Virus record (IMG/VR): IMGVR_UViG_3300005528_000174
Span: 1 to 25,975 of that record
Source: a virus
Direction: 5' to 3' (one strand)
DNA length: 25,975 bases
A program made the position numbers and the translations under genes. Below, in pieces: positions 1 through 8,753 of this stretch. Under the pieces are notes generated by a model. The model ran no database searches and was not told the origin of the DNA. It worked only from the letters and a program-made list of their open reading frames with translations. How positions within the stretch are numbered: the first letter of the stretch is position 1; each line of letters opens with the position of its first letter.

Positions 1-294
1 GTTTTTGAAGTAGAATTTGAAGGGGTGCGCACTATAAATGAAAAACCTATTATTAACGTTAATATTCCCATTGATTACAAAGTAACAAAACCTTATAGCG
101 AAAATTCTTATTTATTTAATATTAAAGGGAATTCAAAAAACTTTTCACAGCTTTTTTTACGCGTAAAACAAAACACTTTAAATATAAAACTTGTTGACAA
201 TAATAAAAAAACTTTTGAAGGTACTTTAGAAAGTTTTTTATCGGCTTTGATATCGCAAGTAGATTCAATTCAAGAAAACAATCTAAAAAAATAA
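1..294 (+). CDS. Partial CDS, hypothetical protein upstream of tail sheath
   Basis: The reading frame is open from the first base of the window, so the gene almost certainly starts upstream; a GTG at 25 is the first possible start inside but has no supporting context. The visible 97 residues are lysine/asparagine rich with no membrane segment or recognised motif. It ends 14 bases before the sheath gene on the same strand, so it should belong to the same late operon. In Mu-like phages the genes just before the sheath are small connector or completion proteins, but nothing in the sequence itself assigns one of those roles. Confidence 0.7.
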   Translation, partial: VFEVEFEGVRTINEKPIINVNIPIDYKVTKPYSENSYLFNIKGNSKNFSQLFLRVKQNTLNIKLVDNNKKTFEGTLESFLSALISQVDSIQENNLKK

Positions 295-308
295 TTTAAT
301 AAAGCAAT

Positions 309-1874
309 ATGGCAAACGGTATATATACAAGTGCATCTCTTAGGTTCGCTGAAAACGTCTCTACTTTTGGATTTACGCCTGCTATTGTTGGGCAAAAAGT
401 TTCAAGCGGAACTGCGTCCAGTGGGGCAGTTTACGAAATTACAACTTCTGCCGAAGCAGACGCTCTTTATGGGGCAAACTCTATTTTGGCGTTGAAAGTT
501 CGTAAATTTTATGAAAGTTTTAACGAACAAACTAAAATTTTAACAATCGGGGTAAACGACAACGGATCAGGGGTTGCTGCAACTTCAACGATTACCTTTG
601 CAGGTACTCCAACCAGTAACGGAACGGCTACAATTAGAATAGGTGGAACGGGTTTTGAATATACAATTACATACTTAACGACGGACACCGCTACAACGCT
701 TGCAGCTCAACTTGTTGCAACAATTACCGCCGACACTAAGGCTTTAATCACGGCTACAAATCTTGCTGGAGTTGTTACTTTAACGGCAAGGAATAAAGGT
801 ACAGAAATGAATCGTTACCCAATTGACGCAAGTATTACAGTAATTCCAGGAATTACAGTAACGCCAACAGCTTTTGCAGGTGGTTCGGTTGACCCTGTAG
901 CAACTGGATTATTTTCTCCTCTTTCTAATGTAAAATGTGCTATCCTTGCACCATTTTTTGCAAGAACAGCGCTTGAATCATTCCTGGATACAAAACTGAA
1001 TGAAGGCGAAAGCTTGTACTCCTCTTATGGCTATATTTACAAGTCTGCAACAGAATCTGAAATTAACGCAGAAGCCCTAAGTACCACAAAAGACTTTAAT
1101 ATTAATCTTGTGGTAATTTTTGACCACTACACAACTGCAACCGCAAAATATTTTGGAAGTGATACTGCTTTAAATAGTATTTTTGAAGTTTCGTCTAGCT
1201 TGTTAGCAACTCAAGTCGCACAACTGTCAGAAGGTAAGGTGCTTGATAACTATAAAATAGTGTATGATGCATATCCATTCATTAAAAAGGGTGAAATTGT
1301 CCCCAACATTGGTGGAAAAAAACAAATTGCACGCCCATTTAACGAAGACATTCTTTTAGGTATAGTTCCAACTCCTTCAAGTGTTCAATTGAATTCTGAA
1401 ATGAATGCTCAAGAAAAACAGTTCGTAAGAAAAAATGGCATTACCATGGCAGAAATTGACGACACTAAAACAAGAGTTGTTTGCCAAGGTACTTATACAG
1501 TTGCTTTGTCTACCTACAACGTTAAGATAAATGAAAGGTTGTTTTTAAATCAAAGAATATCTGCAGTTCAACTTAGAGAAGACATTCAAAATGAACTCAA
1601 AAAAGCCTCTAGTACTTTAAATCTTAGTACAATTAAAGGCAAAGTTACTCAAGATGTTTTCAATAAAATTGTTAGCATTATCTTGACAGTACTTGAAAAT
1701 GAAGGAAAAAGACAACTTTTTACACAAGGAATTGAACTAGATGAGAACGGTAAACCTCGCGTAAATATTAACTTTATCGATGCTACCAAGCAACTTATTA
1801 TTAGCTTTTCTGCAAAAATGGACGGATATCCTCAGTCTATTGACTTTGGCTTAACAGTAAAAACAACGGATTAA
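309..1874 (+). CDS. Contractile tail sheath protein (Mu gpL-like)
   Basis: 521 residues, close to the usual length of Mu-type sheath subunits. It should polymerise around the tail tube and contract to drive the tube through the host envelope. Residues about 95-190 form a Thr/Ala/Gly-rich insertion domain containing a VVTLTARNKGTEMNRYP stretch, typical of Mu gpL-like sheaths. The C-terminal part (about 330-520) carries the conserved sheath core, including a region about DDTKTRVVCQGTYTV and an N-x-R-L-F-L-x-x-R-I segment. The start ATG at 309 follows AAT with no Shine-Dalgarno. The tube gene and a degenerate copy of this gene's own 3' end follow directly. A contractile sheath makes this a myovirus-type phage or a phage-derived tail. 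Confidence 0.9.
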   Translation: MANGIYTSASLRFAENVSTFGFTPAIVGQKVSSGTASSGAVYEITTSAEADALYGANSILALKVRKFYESFNEQTKILTIGVNDNGSGVAATSTITFAGTPTSNGTATIRIGGTGFEYTITYLTTDTATTLAAQLVATITADTKALITATNLAGVVTLTARNKGTEMNRYPIDASITVIPGITVTPTAFAGGSVDPVATGLFSPLSNVKCAILAPFFARTALESFLDTKLNEGESLYSSYGYIYKSATESEINAEALSTTKDFNINLVVIFDHYTTATAKYFGSDTALNSIFEVSSSLLATQVAQLSEGKVLDNYKIVYDAYPFIKKGEIVPNIGGKKQIARPFNEDILLGIVPTPSSVQLNSEMNAQEKQFVRKNGITMAEIDDTKTRVVCQGTYTVALSTYNVKINERLFLNQRISAVQLREDIQNELKKASSTLNLSTIKGKVTQDVFNKIVSIILTVLENEGKRQLFTQGIELDENGKPRVNINFIDATKQLIISFSAKMDGYPQSIDFGLTVKTTD

Positions 1875-1889
1875 TTTTTATAAAAAAAT

Positions 1890-2039
1890 ATGAAACTAGA
1901 TAAGAACGGTAAACATCGCATAAGTGTTGACTTTAACGAGACTACTAAGCAAATTTTTATGAAAATAGAGGGATACCCTGAGTCAATTGACTTCACTTTA
2001 GAGATAAAGGATATCCTGAGTTCATTGACTTCACTTTAG
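1890..2039 (+). pseudogene. Degenerate duplicate of the sheath C-terminus (49-aa remnant ORF)
   Basis: The 49-codon ORF starts at an AATATG context and reads MKLDKNGKHRISVDF..., which aligns with the last residues of the sheath (ELDENGKPRVNINF...). The matches continue through TTKQ and GYPESIDF, against ATKQ and GYPQSIDF. A second short copy (GYPEFIDFTLAAKTTN-stop, 2009-2059, another frame) matches the final sheath residues GYPQSIDFGLTVKTTD. The stretch is therefore a decayed tandem duplication of the sheath 3' end. It may still be translated as a small peptide, but the frame change and divergence make a remnant more likely. Confidence 0.75.
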
Positions 2040-2046
2040 CGGCAAA
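1971..2046 (+). repeat. Imperfect 38-bp direct repeat inside the sheath remnant
   Basis: Two adjacent 38-bp units begin at 1971 (GGATACCCTGAGTCAATTGA...) and 2009 (GGATATCCTGAGTTCATTGA...), followed in both by the same CTTCACTTTA. They encode GYPESIDFTLEIK in one frame and GYPEFIDFTLAAK in another. The 38-bp period is not a multiple of three, so this internal duplication is what shifted the remnant ORF out of frame. Confidence 0.8.
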
Positions 2047-2074
2047 AACAACAAATTAATTTTTATAAAAAAAT

Positions 2075-2458
2075 ATGAGTATATTAGTTAGAACAATCAA
2101 TTTTTTTGATTCAATTAGCGGAAAAACATTTCAAATGTCGCCTAATGATGGGGTTGCGGAAGTAATGAGCCAAGGTCCAGATAGTGATTTAAAAGTAAAT
2201 GGAGATGGTAATTCTTTTGTTGTTTATGATACAATTATGCCAGGAGGTTTAAAGTTTTCAATGACAAGTAGTGACCCTTCTTATATCAACTTTTTCAACC
2301 AAAGGGAAGCAAACGGCGGAACTTTATTAGGAACTGTTCAAATTATTTATAGCGACGGTAGGATTAAATCCCTTACTAACGCGGTAATTAAAGGCAGTTT
2401 ATCTTATAAACCAAACTCTACCGTTGATATTGAAATTGTAGGATCAAACTCTATATAA
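2075..2458 (+). CDS. Putative tail tube protein
   Basis: 127 residues, rich in Gly/Ser and beta-prone, with no membrane segment. It directly follows the sheath and precedes the chaperone and tape measure genes, which is the conserved tube position in contractile phages. A tube subunit would stack as hexameric rings around the tape measure and form the DNA conduit. The sequence alone (for example SGKTFQMSPNDG and PGGLKFSMTSSDPSYINFF) fits small tube proteins of this type, but the assignment rests mainly on order and size. The ATG at 2075 is preceded by AAT. One base separates its TAA from the next ATG. Confidence 0.7.
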   Translation: MSILVRTINFFDSISGKTFQMSPNDGVAEVMSQGPDSDLKVNGDGNSFVVYDTIMPGGLKFSMTSSDPSYINFFNQREANGGTLLGTVQIIYSDGRIKSLTNAVIKGSLSYKPNSTVDIEIVGSNSI

Positions 2459-2459
2459 T

Positions 2460-3224
2460 ATGAACGAAACCTTTAAAGCTAGTCAACACGTAACTAATTT
2501 TATTAACCAGTCTAGCCTTTCCGAAGGAGATGCTAGATTGGTTGAGGTTTTAAATAAAATAGTGCCTACATTAAAAGAAAAAGATAAAAAAGCTCTTCTT
2601 TTACATAAAGAAGAAATATATAAAACAATATTAGAGCAAAAAATACAAGCAGAGTTAATCACAGAGCAGTTCATGTCTGGAACGATTAAGCATGTAATGT
2701 TTTTATCTTATAAGCAATCTGTGCTTGACTCTGTACTTAAAAGTACAAGCCTTGAAAGTCCAAATGTTTTTATTAAAGGTGCAAAAATTCCAGGCACAAA
2801 TGAAGTTTTTAGTAGGGATGCATTAGTTATACCCCTGCAAGTACCAATAGAATATGTACACGCAACAAGTACAGGCGACGTTGAAATTAAAGAAATGGAA
2901 TATTATTATTTGCAAAAGCCAAACATAGGTGACGCAATTACAATTCCAAGCGCTGGCGCGGGTGCAGACGTAATTCAAACGCTTAAAGCATTCAAATCGG
3001 CTGGATTCCTATTAACGCCTGCTGGACTTCCCTTTCAGGACGATGTTTTAAGTGCAATGGATGTTATTGATGGCGATTTTTTTTTGAACTTTTTTTGTAC
3101 GTTTTTATTGAGTGTGGAATTTTCCGAATTGACAAAAATAGCAAGACTACTCAAAAAGAACCACTTACTGAACCCTTCCTTAATCGCTTTAGAAACATTG
3201 CAGAGATTCAAGGTGCAGTTTTAA
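2460..3224 (+). CDS. Putative tail assembly chaperone, zero-frame product
   Basis: 254 residues if read without a frame change. Residues 1-200 are a plausible globular protein with a basic/acidic N-terminal part and a central segment (about 110-170) containing VIPLQVPIEYVHATSTGDVEIKEM and then YYYLQKPNIGDAI. An L-x-K-P-x-x-G/D segment like this is common in tail-assembly and tape-measure chaperones. After residue 205 it runs into poly-T (FFLNFFCTFLL) and then a tail with no obvious family character. The position between tube and tape measure is exactly where chaperones with a -1 extended form are encoded. The start is ATG 2460, right after the tube stop (TAATATG). The zero-frame end may be the minor or artefactual product if the poly-T run is misread. 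Confidence 0.65.
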   Translation: MNETFKASQHVTNFINQSSLSEGDARLVEVLNKIVPTLKEKDKKALLLHKEEIYKTILEQKIQAELITEQFMSGTIKHVMFLSYKQSVLDSVLKSTSLESPNVFIKGAKIPGTNEVFSRDALVIPLQVPIEYVHATSTGDVEIKEMEYYYLQKPNIGDAITIPSAGAGADVIQTLKAFKSAGFLLTPAGLPFQDDVLSAMDVIDGDFFLNFFCTFLLSVEFSELTKIARLLKKNHLLNPSLIALETLQRFKVQF

Positions 3225-3406
3225 ATATTGAAGGAATACAAAATATTTCAAAAAATTGCTATCAAATAATGCGCGAAACAAAAGGAGGTTTTACACAAGA
3301 ATATCTTGACAAATTAACTTTTAAAGAATTTAATTTATGGATAAATACTCATAATCAGGTTATTGAAGAAATAAACGAAGAGATAAATAAAAGCTTAAAA
3401 AGATAA
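3071..3406 (+). CDS. Minus-1 frame extension of the tail assembly chaperone
   Basis: This frame is open from 3071 (previous in-frame stop 3068-3070) to the stop at 3404-3406 and lies at -1 relative to the preceding gene. The overlap contains a run of nine T (3077-3085) that reads T-TTT-TTT in the zero frame, a slippery heptamer, and a second run of seven T at 3090-3096. A -1 slip would give a fusion of about 315 residues ending in NEEINKSLKR. The frame has no good independent start at its beginning; TTG 3095 has no context, and ATG 3269 would give only 45 residues. Alternatives are an assembly error in the homopolymer or a genuine disruption. Codon content and the immediate junction with the tape measure (TAATATG) support real translation. 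Confidence 0.6.
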   Translation, partial: WRFFFELFLYVFIECGIFRIDKNSKTTQKEPLTEPFLNRFRNIAEIQGAVLNIEGIQNISKNCYQIMRETKGGFTQEYLDKLTFKEFNLWINTHNQVIEEINEEINKSLKR

Positions 3407-3407
3407 T

Positions 3408-5495
3408 ATGTCAAACTCTGAAAATCGCATTAGAATCGGTTTGGATGCGAGACAAGTAGAAACTGGTCTTTCTAAAATTCTTAAATACATAAAAAACACC
3501 GAACTGGCAATTAATAAAATTGGCAACAGTAATGGATTTGACAAAGTAAAAAGAAAAATCGAGGATAGTGCAAAAGCTCAGTATAAATTAACGGAAGGAT
3601 ATAAATCCCAACAAAAAGCAATTAACGACACTTTAAAGCTTTACGAAAAAGAATCGAAGGCACTAGATTCGCTAAACTCAAAAAAACAAAAACTTGCAAC
3701 AACTGCCCAAAGTCAAAGTGCAAAAGAACAAACCAACGCTTCGCAAGGTGGCGCTGGGAATATTGTTAGCACTGTTTTGCAAACTGGAGCAGTTCTTTTA
3801 CCTGTAAAAATAGCAATTGATTTAGAGGCTGAATTTGCAAATGTTGCTAGTAAGTTACCCGAAGGTACTACAAAAGCAGTACAAAGACAGATTAAAAATG
3901 ATTTAGAAAACTTTGCAACAACAACTGGGCTTGATGTCGTGTCCACTTTTAGAGCAGCCGAAAAAGCTTTAATGTTTGGCGTACCAGTTAATGAATTAAA
4001 AAGTGCAGTTCTGTTATCTTCAGAATTGGCGCTTGCTTTTGATATGACCGCAGACGCTGGCGGGGAAGTTGTTGGAAAATTAAAGACAATTACAGGCACT
4101 TTAGGTGGCGTCAGAAGAGTAGGCGACACAATAAACTACTTAAGTAATACTTACGGAATGGCGGCAAGTGATTTAACGGAGTTTTCTTTAAGAACATTAC
4201 CAATTGCTAAAATCATTGGCATTACAGAAAACGCTACCCTTTCACTAGGTGCGGCTATGCTAAAAGCAGGAACAGAGCCTGAAAGAGCTTCCACTGCTTT
4301 TTTGTCGTTAGCTGGTTCTCTTGGAATATTTAACTCGTCTGCAGAAAATATTGCAAAATTAGAGTCTGCGGGAGTTGACACGAAAGCTTTACGAAAAGGT
4401 ATGGATCAAACAAAGGCTTTAATGCAAATTGCTGGTATTGATTTTCAAAAATTATCTTCTGAATTTAAAATCAACCCAGACATTGCCATGAAATCATTTA
4501 TTAGTAGCGTTTCCAAAATAAAAGACAAAGGTTTAAAAATGAATTTATTGCAAGGTATTTTTGGAACTTTAGGTGGGGACGTGTCGCTTGAAATGGCAAA
4601 CTTGTCTAAACTTTTTCCTGAAATGGCTACGGAAATAACTGCAATTATGGACGCAGCAAACGATGCAAGCAAAACTCAAGGCTCTTTAACGAAAGAAGCT
4701 ACCGCAAAAACAGACACGATGAGAGTTTCTATCCAAAACCTTAAAGACTCCCTTGTTGGGTTAGGCGATGCATTTGCTTCCCCTTTACTTGCAGGGAAAA
4801 ATATAGTACAACTTTTGGCGGAAATAATTACAAAAATGAGTGATTTAGTTAGGGCTTTTCCTTTCGTTTCTGCTGGTCTTTTTACTTTATTCAGTGGTGC
4901 AGTTTTAGCTAAAGTTGCTATAATGGCTTTGCGTTTTTTAGGAATCACAACATCAATACGAGCTATAGGAACTGCCTCTTTAGGTGCAGTGCCTGGTGTT
5001 ACTGCTTTAGGCGTGTCTATGTCAAGACTGTCTTCAGCTTTAGGGATTATCGGTGCAATAACAACGGCTTTACTTTTGGCAATTGATGCTGGAAAGCTTT
5101 TGGGCAAGTTTATAAAAGACTACAACGAAGGAAAGGCGCAAAAAGAAAGTCAAAAAGGTTTTACAAAAGTTATACCTACAAATTACAACATTGCAAGCGA
5201 AAAAGAAACTTTTAATGCAATTCAAAATTTAGACAAGCCAACAAAAACTTTATATAATTCAAACGGTAAAATAAACCCAATGTCAGGCTTTACAAATTCA
5301 AATGCAACCTTACCAAATCAGCTTAAAAGCACAGCTTTACAAGGTCAAAACCTTTCAGGAAAGCTTATTATTGAAGCACCCGCAGGATATAATATTAAAC
5401 AAGAAACTCCTTCAACGTCTATGCTAGATATGCAAGTTCAGCAAAAATATAAAAGTTCAAACTTTTTATTACCAACTAACGGGGGAGTTTTATGA
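3408..5495 (+). CDS. Tail tape measure protein
   Basis: 695 residues. It should determine tail length, sit inside the tube and be ejected during infection. The N-terminal part (about 1-110) is charged and coiled-coil-like. Residues about 130-430 resemble the tape-measure core (TP901/Mu-type), with a GTLGG-containing segment, GMAASDLTEFSLRTLPIAK and GAAMLKAGTEPERASTAFLSLA. Hydrophobic stretches at about 478-505 and 525-560 are typical membrane-interacting segments. The C-terminus is polar. It is short for a tape measure, implying a tail of modest length. The start at 3408 follows the previous stop by one base, and its TGA overlaps the next ATG (ATGA). Confidence 0.88.
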   Translation: MSNSENRIRIGLDARQVETGLSKILKYIKNTELAINKIGNSNGFDKVKRKIEDSAKAQYKLTEGYKSQQKAINDTLKLYEKESKALDSLNSKKQKLATTAQSQSAKEQTNASQGGAGNIVSTVLQTGAVLLPVKIAIDLEAEFANVASKLPEGTTKAVQRQIKNDLENFATTTGLDVVSTFRAAEKALMFGVPVNELKSAVLLSSELALAFDMTADAGGEVVGKLKTITGTLGGVRRVGDTINYLSNTYGMAASDLTEFSLRTLPIAKIIGITENATLSLGAAMLKAGTEPERASTAFLSLAGSLGIFNSSAENIAKLESAGVDTKALRKGMDQTKALMQIAGIDFQKLSSEFKINPDIAMKSFISSVSKIKDKGLKMNLLQGIFGTLGGDVSLEMANLSKLFPEMATEITAIMDAANDASKTQGSLTKEATAKTDTMRVSIQNLKDSLVGLGDAFASPLLAGKNIVQLLAEIITKMSDLVRAFPFVSAGLFTLFSGAVLAKVAIMALRFLGITTSIRAIGTASLGAVPGVTALGVSMSRLSSALGIIGAITTALLLAIDAGKLLGKFIKDYNEGKAQKESQKGFTKVIPTNYNIASEKETFNAIQNLDKPTKTLYNSNGKINPMSGFTNSNATLPNQLKSTALQGQNLSGKLIIEAPAGYNIKQETPSTSMLDMQVQQKYKSSNFLLPTNGGVL

Positions 5496-6850
5496 GCTTA
5501 AGGGAACGTTTATCTTCGCAGTTTGCAAGTCAATTAAATCAAGGAATTAAAAACCCTTATGGAAAAGGTAAACTAACATCAATTGGCAAAATTCAATGTT
5601 TTCTTGATGGTGAATTAGTTGTAAAACAAAATAGCGGAAATGATTTTTCTGAACCTGCTGGAGGAAAAACAAGGTATTTTCAAAACTTAGGCAACTCTCT
5701 TCGTACGTTTGACGTTATTATTTTATTAACGCACGGGTCAAGCGTTCAAGGTGAAATTGTAAACAATGAAACTTTGGTGGCTTTTCGCGATAAACTGATG
5801 GCAGAACTTATAAACGTTGGAACGTTTGAATTTACTCATCCACTTTATGATAAGGGCGGTTCTATTTTATGCGCAGTTGATGGAGAAATTACTTTAACTA
5901 ATAACAGTACTTGGTCCTCAATTGTAATAAATTTTTCCGCTAAAGAGCTTACTAGAGTTGATGTCGTACCTACAGCGCCTGCAACCGCACAAACAATTGA
6001 AATAAAAAAGAAAAATTTGTTTGCAACAGTACTTGACAAGGCAAGTGCAACATTAAACTTTGCAAATGCAAGCGTTCAAGAAATACAAAATTATCAGCAA
6101 TTTTTAAATAAAGCTTCAAATAATTTTACCTCTATTACAAATCAAATTGCACAATTAAATACAAGTGCAAACAATACTTTTTTACCTACACAAAATCTTG
6201 TCAATTCAATAAAAACATTTAAAAACACTATTCCAAAATTAATTCAAACCCCACAAGATTTAGTTAATTCTTTTCAGGATGTTTTTGAAAATATTTCTAA
6301 AATATTTACCCCACTTTTTCCTAGTAGTGTACTCAACGATAACAACATACAAAGCTTAAACGCTTTTGCACGCGACCCTAATGCTACATCAAGCGATGAA
6401 CAAGATCGTTTTAATGTTATATTGTTAGGATATAAAAGTCAACTACTAGCAACATCATTGACTCAAGCTTTTGACATGTCTTTTGAAACAAGAGAAGAAT
6501 ACGAAGCTTATTTTCGTAAAATAAAACAATACTCTTCTGAAATTTTTGACTACCAAACTTTAGTGGGGTTTAATGAGTATGGCGACGCCATATATAGCAA
6601 TATAAAGCCATTAAATACCCAAGAAATTGTTGAAGCATACAGAGAAGTTTATATTGAAGGTATTTACGCTTTAGAATCGCTTTATGGCAGTTTACGTGAA
6701 GTAGAAACGTATAATATATTTCACAATAAAAACCTTGCGGATGTTGTTTATAAAAAATATGGTAATTTTGATAATTTAGAATTTATTTTACAACAAAATA
6801 ACATAGGTGGATTTATTAGTATAAATGGAAACTTTATTTTTCCAAAATGA
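5492..6850 (+). CDS. DNA circularisation / Mu gpN-like tail protein
   Basis: 452 residues. The N-terminal 150 residues fit the DNA_circ_N family: a conserved region around GNSLRTFDVIILLTHG, then VAFRDKLMAELINVGTFEFT-HPLYDKGG, where the pattern RDkL...L...G...HP is characteristic. In Mu-type phages this protein sits at the tail/baseplate junction next to the hub; the 'circularisation' name is historical. The middle and C-terminal parts are helical and Asn/Gln rich, with a YRPL-like end lacking. The C-terminus (about 415-452: NLADVVYKKYGNFDN...) resembles the LysM-like or 'tail X' linkers often found before the hub. ATG 5492 is overlapped by the tape measure stop and is preceded by a G-rich stretch (GGGGGAG), one of the few starts with anything like a ribosome-binding site. 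Confidence 0.8.
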   Translation: MSLRERLSSQFASQLNQGIKNPYGKGKLTSIGKIQCFLDGELVVKQNSGNDFSEPAGGKTRYFQNLGNSLRTFDVIILLTHGSSVQGEIVNNETLVAFRDKLMAELINVGTFEFTHPLYDKGGSILCAVDGEITLTNNSTWSSIVINFSAKELTRVDVVPTAPATAQTIEIKKKNLFATVLDKASATLNFANASVQEIQNYQQFLNKASNNFTSITNQIAQLNTSANNTFLPTQNLVNSIKTFKNTIPKLIQTPQDLVNSFQDVFENISKIFTPLFPSSVLNDNNIQSLNAFARDPNATSSDEQDRFNVILLGYKSQLLATSLTQAFDMSFETREEYEAYFRKIKQYSSEIFDYQTLVGFNEYGDAIYSNIKPLNTQEIVEAYREVYIEGIYALESLYGSLREVETYNIFHNKNLADVVYKKYGNFDNLEFILQQNNIGGFISINGNFIFPK

Positions 6851-8082
6851 ATGCAAAACTTTTATTTGATGGTAAAGAAGTCTCTTTTGAATCAGCAAGG
6901 TTGGCAGTTTCATTAATTGACAACGTTTCAAGAAGTTTGTCAATTGTAATTAAAAGACCAATAAAAAATAAAACACTTAAAAAGGAAATTACTAATGTAA
7001 TTAGGGAAGAGTTGCCAATTAATACTTTAATTCAATTAAAACTCAATGATACCGTTGTATTCACAGGATACGAAGCAAATTTAAAAACAAGTGAAAACCC
7101 TAGTCAGTACGAAGTTTCTATTGAATGCGAATCTAAAGCAATGTATTTTTTTAAAAGTAATATCCCTCGAAATCAAAGTTTTCAAGGTGTAAAAGATATC
7201 TTATCGCTTTCTCAAGAAATAGCAAGAAGGATAAACTACACAATAGTTGACGCCGACAAAAAAGACCCCGCAATTAACGAAATTGCAATCATAAATAATG
7301 TTTTTTCGGGTCAAGAAATCAAATTGTCAAATATAGCAGGCTATGCAGAAAAGTTTAATAAAGGAAGTAACGAGCTTGTTCTTGTAAAGACAACAACAAA
7401 CCAAATTATTTTTAATCAAGAATGGACTGCGCTTGAAGGAATTCAGCGTTATGCAAATCAAAACAATATTTTACTAAGAGACGACGAAAATGGAAACGTA
7501 GTATTATATAAACTAAACTATGAAAATATTTTGCCAATTACAACGTTAAACCGTAGAATCAACCCGTTGCCAACCGACCCTCAAAATAACATTGAAAGCG
7601 CACAAGTTGTAGAAAATTTATCTGATCGTTCTCAAGTGTACTTTTACTATAGTAAAAATTTTGTTAATCTAGTGACTGGAACTGGAAAGAAAAAAAGAGA
7701 AAGAAAAGCCCCTTCCTTGACAAGCGTTGTTGATTCAGAAATTAAAATCCCTTCATTTAAAAGCGTTTCCTCTTGGGATAACAGAGTTGACGCTGAATTA
7801 ACGCAATCTATTGGTTGTATTGCAAGTGTTCAAAAAAGCAGAAGCAAAATGTATAACGTTGTTGTGAACGGCTTTACACACGGAGGGTATTTAAATACAA
7901 AGCAAAGCACAATTTGGCAAGCGGGGGACGTTGTTAATGTATACGATGAAGTTCAAGGCTTTAATTGTCTTTTGGTGGTTACGAACGTTGATATACAAAT
8001 TAACGGGGGCTTGACACCTACAATTAGAACCAAACTAACATTAAGCGAACCAAATATTTTCACATCAATTGGTATTGAATGA
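6847..8082 (+). CDS. Baseplate hub protein (Mu gpP / gp44-like)
   Basis: 411 residues. Expected to form the central hub ring of the baseplate that connects tube and spike. It begins with a short FDGKEVSFESARLAVSLIDNVSRSLSI segment typical of hub domain 1. A mid-protein stretch YANQNNILLRDDENGNVVLYKL (about 200-221) is the hallmark A-x(n)-G/N-x-LLxxD-x-x-Gx-hxL of gpP-like hubs. The C-terminal part contains the IWQAGDVVNVYDEVQG pattern (W..G..V.V.d) seen in the same family. The ATGA overlap with the gene before indicates translational coupling. Family-level assignment is firm; the exact contact partners are inferred from Mu. Confidence 0.85.
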   Translation: MNAKLLFDGKEVSFESARLAVSLIDNVSRSLSIVIKRPIKNKTLKKEITNVIREELPINTLIQLKLNDTVVFTGYEANLKTSENPSQYEVSIECESKAMYFFKSNIPRNQSFQGVKDILSLSQEIARRINYTIVDADKKDPAINEIAIINNVFSGQEIKLSNIAGYAEKFNKGSNELVLVKTTTNQIIFNQEWTALEGIQRYANQNNILLRDDENGNVVLYKLNYENILPITTLNRRINPLPTDPQNNIESAQVVENLSDRSQVYFYYSKNFVNLVTGTGKKKRERKAPSLTSVVDSEIKIPSFKSVSSWDNRVDAELTQSIGCIASVQKSRSKMYNVVVNGFTHGGYLNTKQSTIWQAGDVVNVYDEVQGFNCLLVVTNVDIQINGGLTPTIRTKLTLSEPNIFTSIGIE

Positions 8083-8083
8083 T

Positions 8084-8752
8084 ATGCAAAAAATTTCTTG
8101 TGAAGTTATAAAAACAGAATATATTCGCGAAAGTTCAAGTAAACTTTTTATTGACGTTAAATCTATTAACGCAGGTGGCGAGTCTATTTATACTTGCTAT
8201 TTATGCGATTACAACGGAACGCGATACTCCCCAAATATTGGTGACATTGTCGACGTCTACCTTGATGGTAACGAACCTTATTGCATACCAATTGAGGCTT
8301 CGTCTATTGACGATAAAATAAATCCAGGGGATTTTATTTGTGGAAATTTTGATAATAATTTATATTTAAAGTTTAATGCAGAAAAGAAAAATCTTGAACT
8401 TGTCAACAAAGCAACTGATGGAGTCGATAGCATAAACGATTTTGAAATAAAGCTTGCCCAAGTTTTTGATATAAACGCAAAACAAAAAATTTTAGCTTTT
8501 GTGGACACTGTAAACGTATTATTAACGTTATCAAATAGACATTCATTTGATGTCAACGCATATAATGCAATTGTCACGGCTTTCGATGCCGTAAGAACAG
8601 TCTTCACTTCAATTATAACATTTGCACCTCCTGCCGTTGACGCGGTAATTAACGCACAAAACCCGATTATACTTGCACAAAGTAACATCGTTACGACAAA
8701 CGCAAACAATATAACGGCAGATATTGCAGCCTTAAACCCTTTAATTTCATAA
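8084..8752 (+). CDS. Putative baseplate spike / assembly protein (Mu gp45 position)
   Basis: 222 residues from ATG 8084, which follows the hub stop by one base; an upstream in-frame TTG (8069) would overlap the hub and is less likely. Residues 1-85 are beta-rich with VDVKSINAGGESIYTCYLCDYNGTRYSPNIGDIVDVYLDGNEPY, consistent with an OB-fold spike N-terminal domain (IGDIVDVYL). The rest has a Gly-poor beta section and an Ala/Ile/Asn-rich C-terminal helical end. In this gene order the protein between hub and GP46-like wedge is the central spike. The spike apex motif (HxH iron-binding) is not seen, so the tip could be on another protein. Confidence 0.6.
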   Translation: MQKISCEVIKTEYIRESSSKLFIDVKSINAGGESIYTCYLCDYNGTRYSPNIGDIVDVYLDGNEPYCIPIEASSIDDKINPGDFICGNFDNNLYLKFNAEKKNLELVNKATDGVDSINDFEIKLAQVFDINAKQKILAFVDTVNVLLTLSNRHSFDVNAYNAIVTAFDAVRTVFTSIITFAPPAVDAVINAQNPIILAQSNIVTTNANNITADIAALNPLIS

Positions 8753-8753
8753 T

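Larger units (their letters stand above)
1734..2078 (+). repeat. Tandem duplication: sheath 3' end plus leader, period about 185 bp
   Basis: The leader TTAATTTTTATAAAAAAATA followed by TGA occurs identically at 1871-1893 and at 2056-2078, just before the remnant ORF and just before the tube gene. The coding sequence before each leader is homologous (about 1734-1874 against about 1890-2059). The offset between the identical leaders is 185 bp. The leader is better conserved than the coding part, consistent with selection on the translation-start region or a recent origin with decay of the non-essential copy. Confidence 0.8.

Noticed and set aside
3713-5107. Several long minus-strand open frames under the tape measure gene
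   Set aside because: They are antisense shadows of a well-supported gene and have proline/alanine-rich, unnatural composition.
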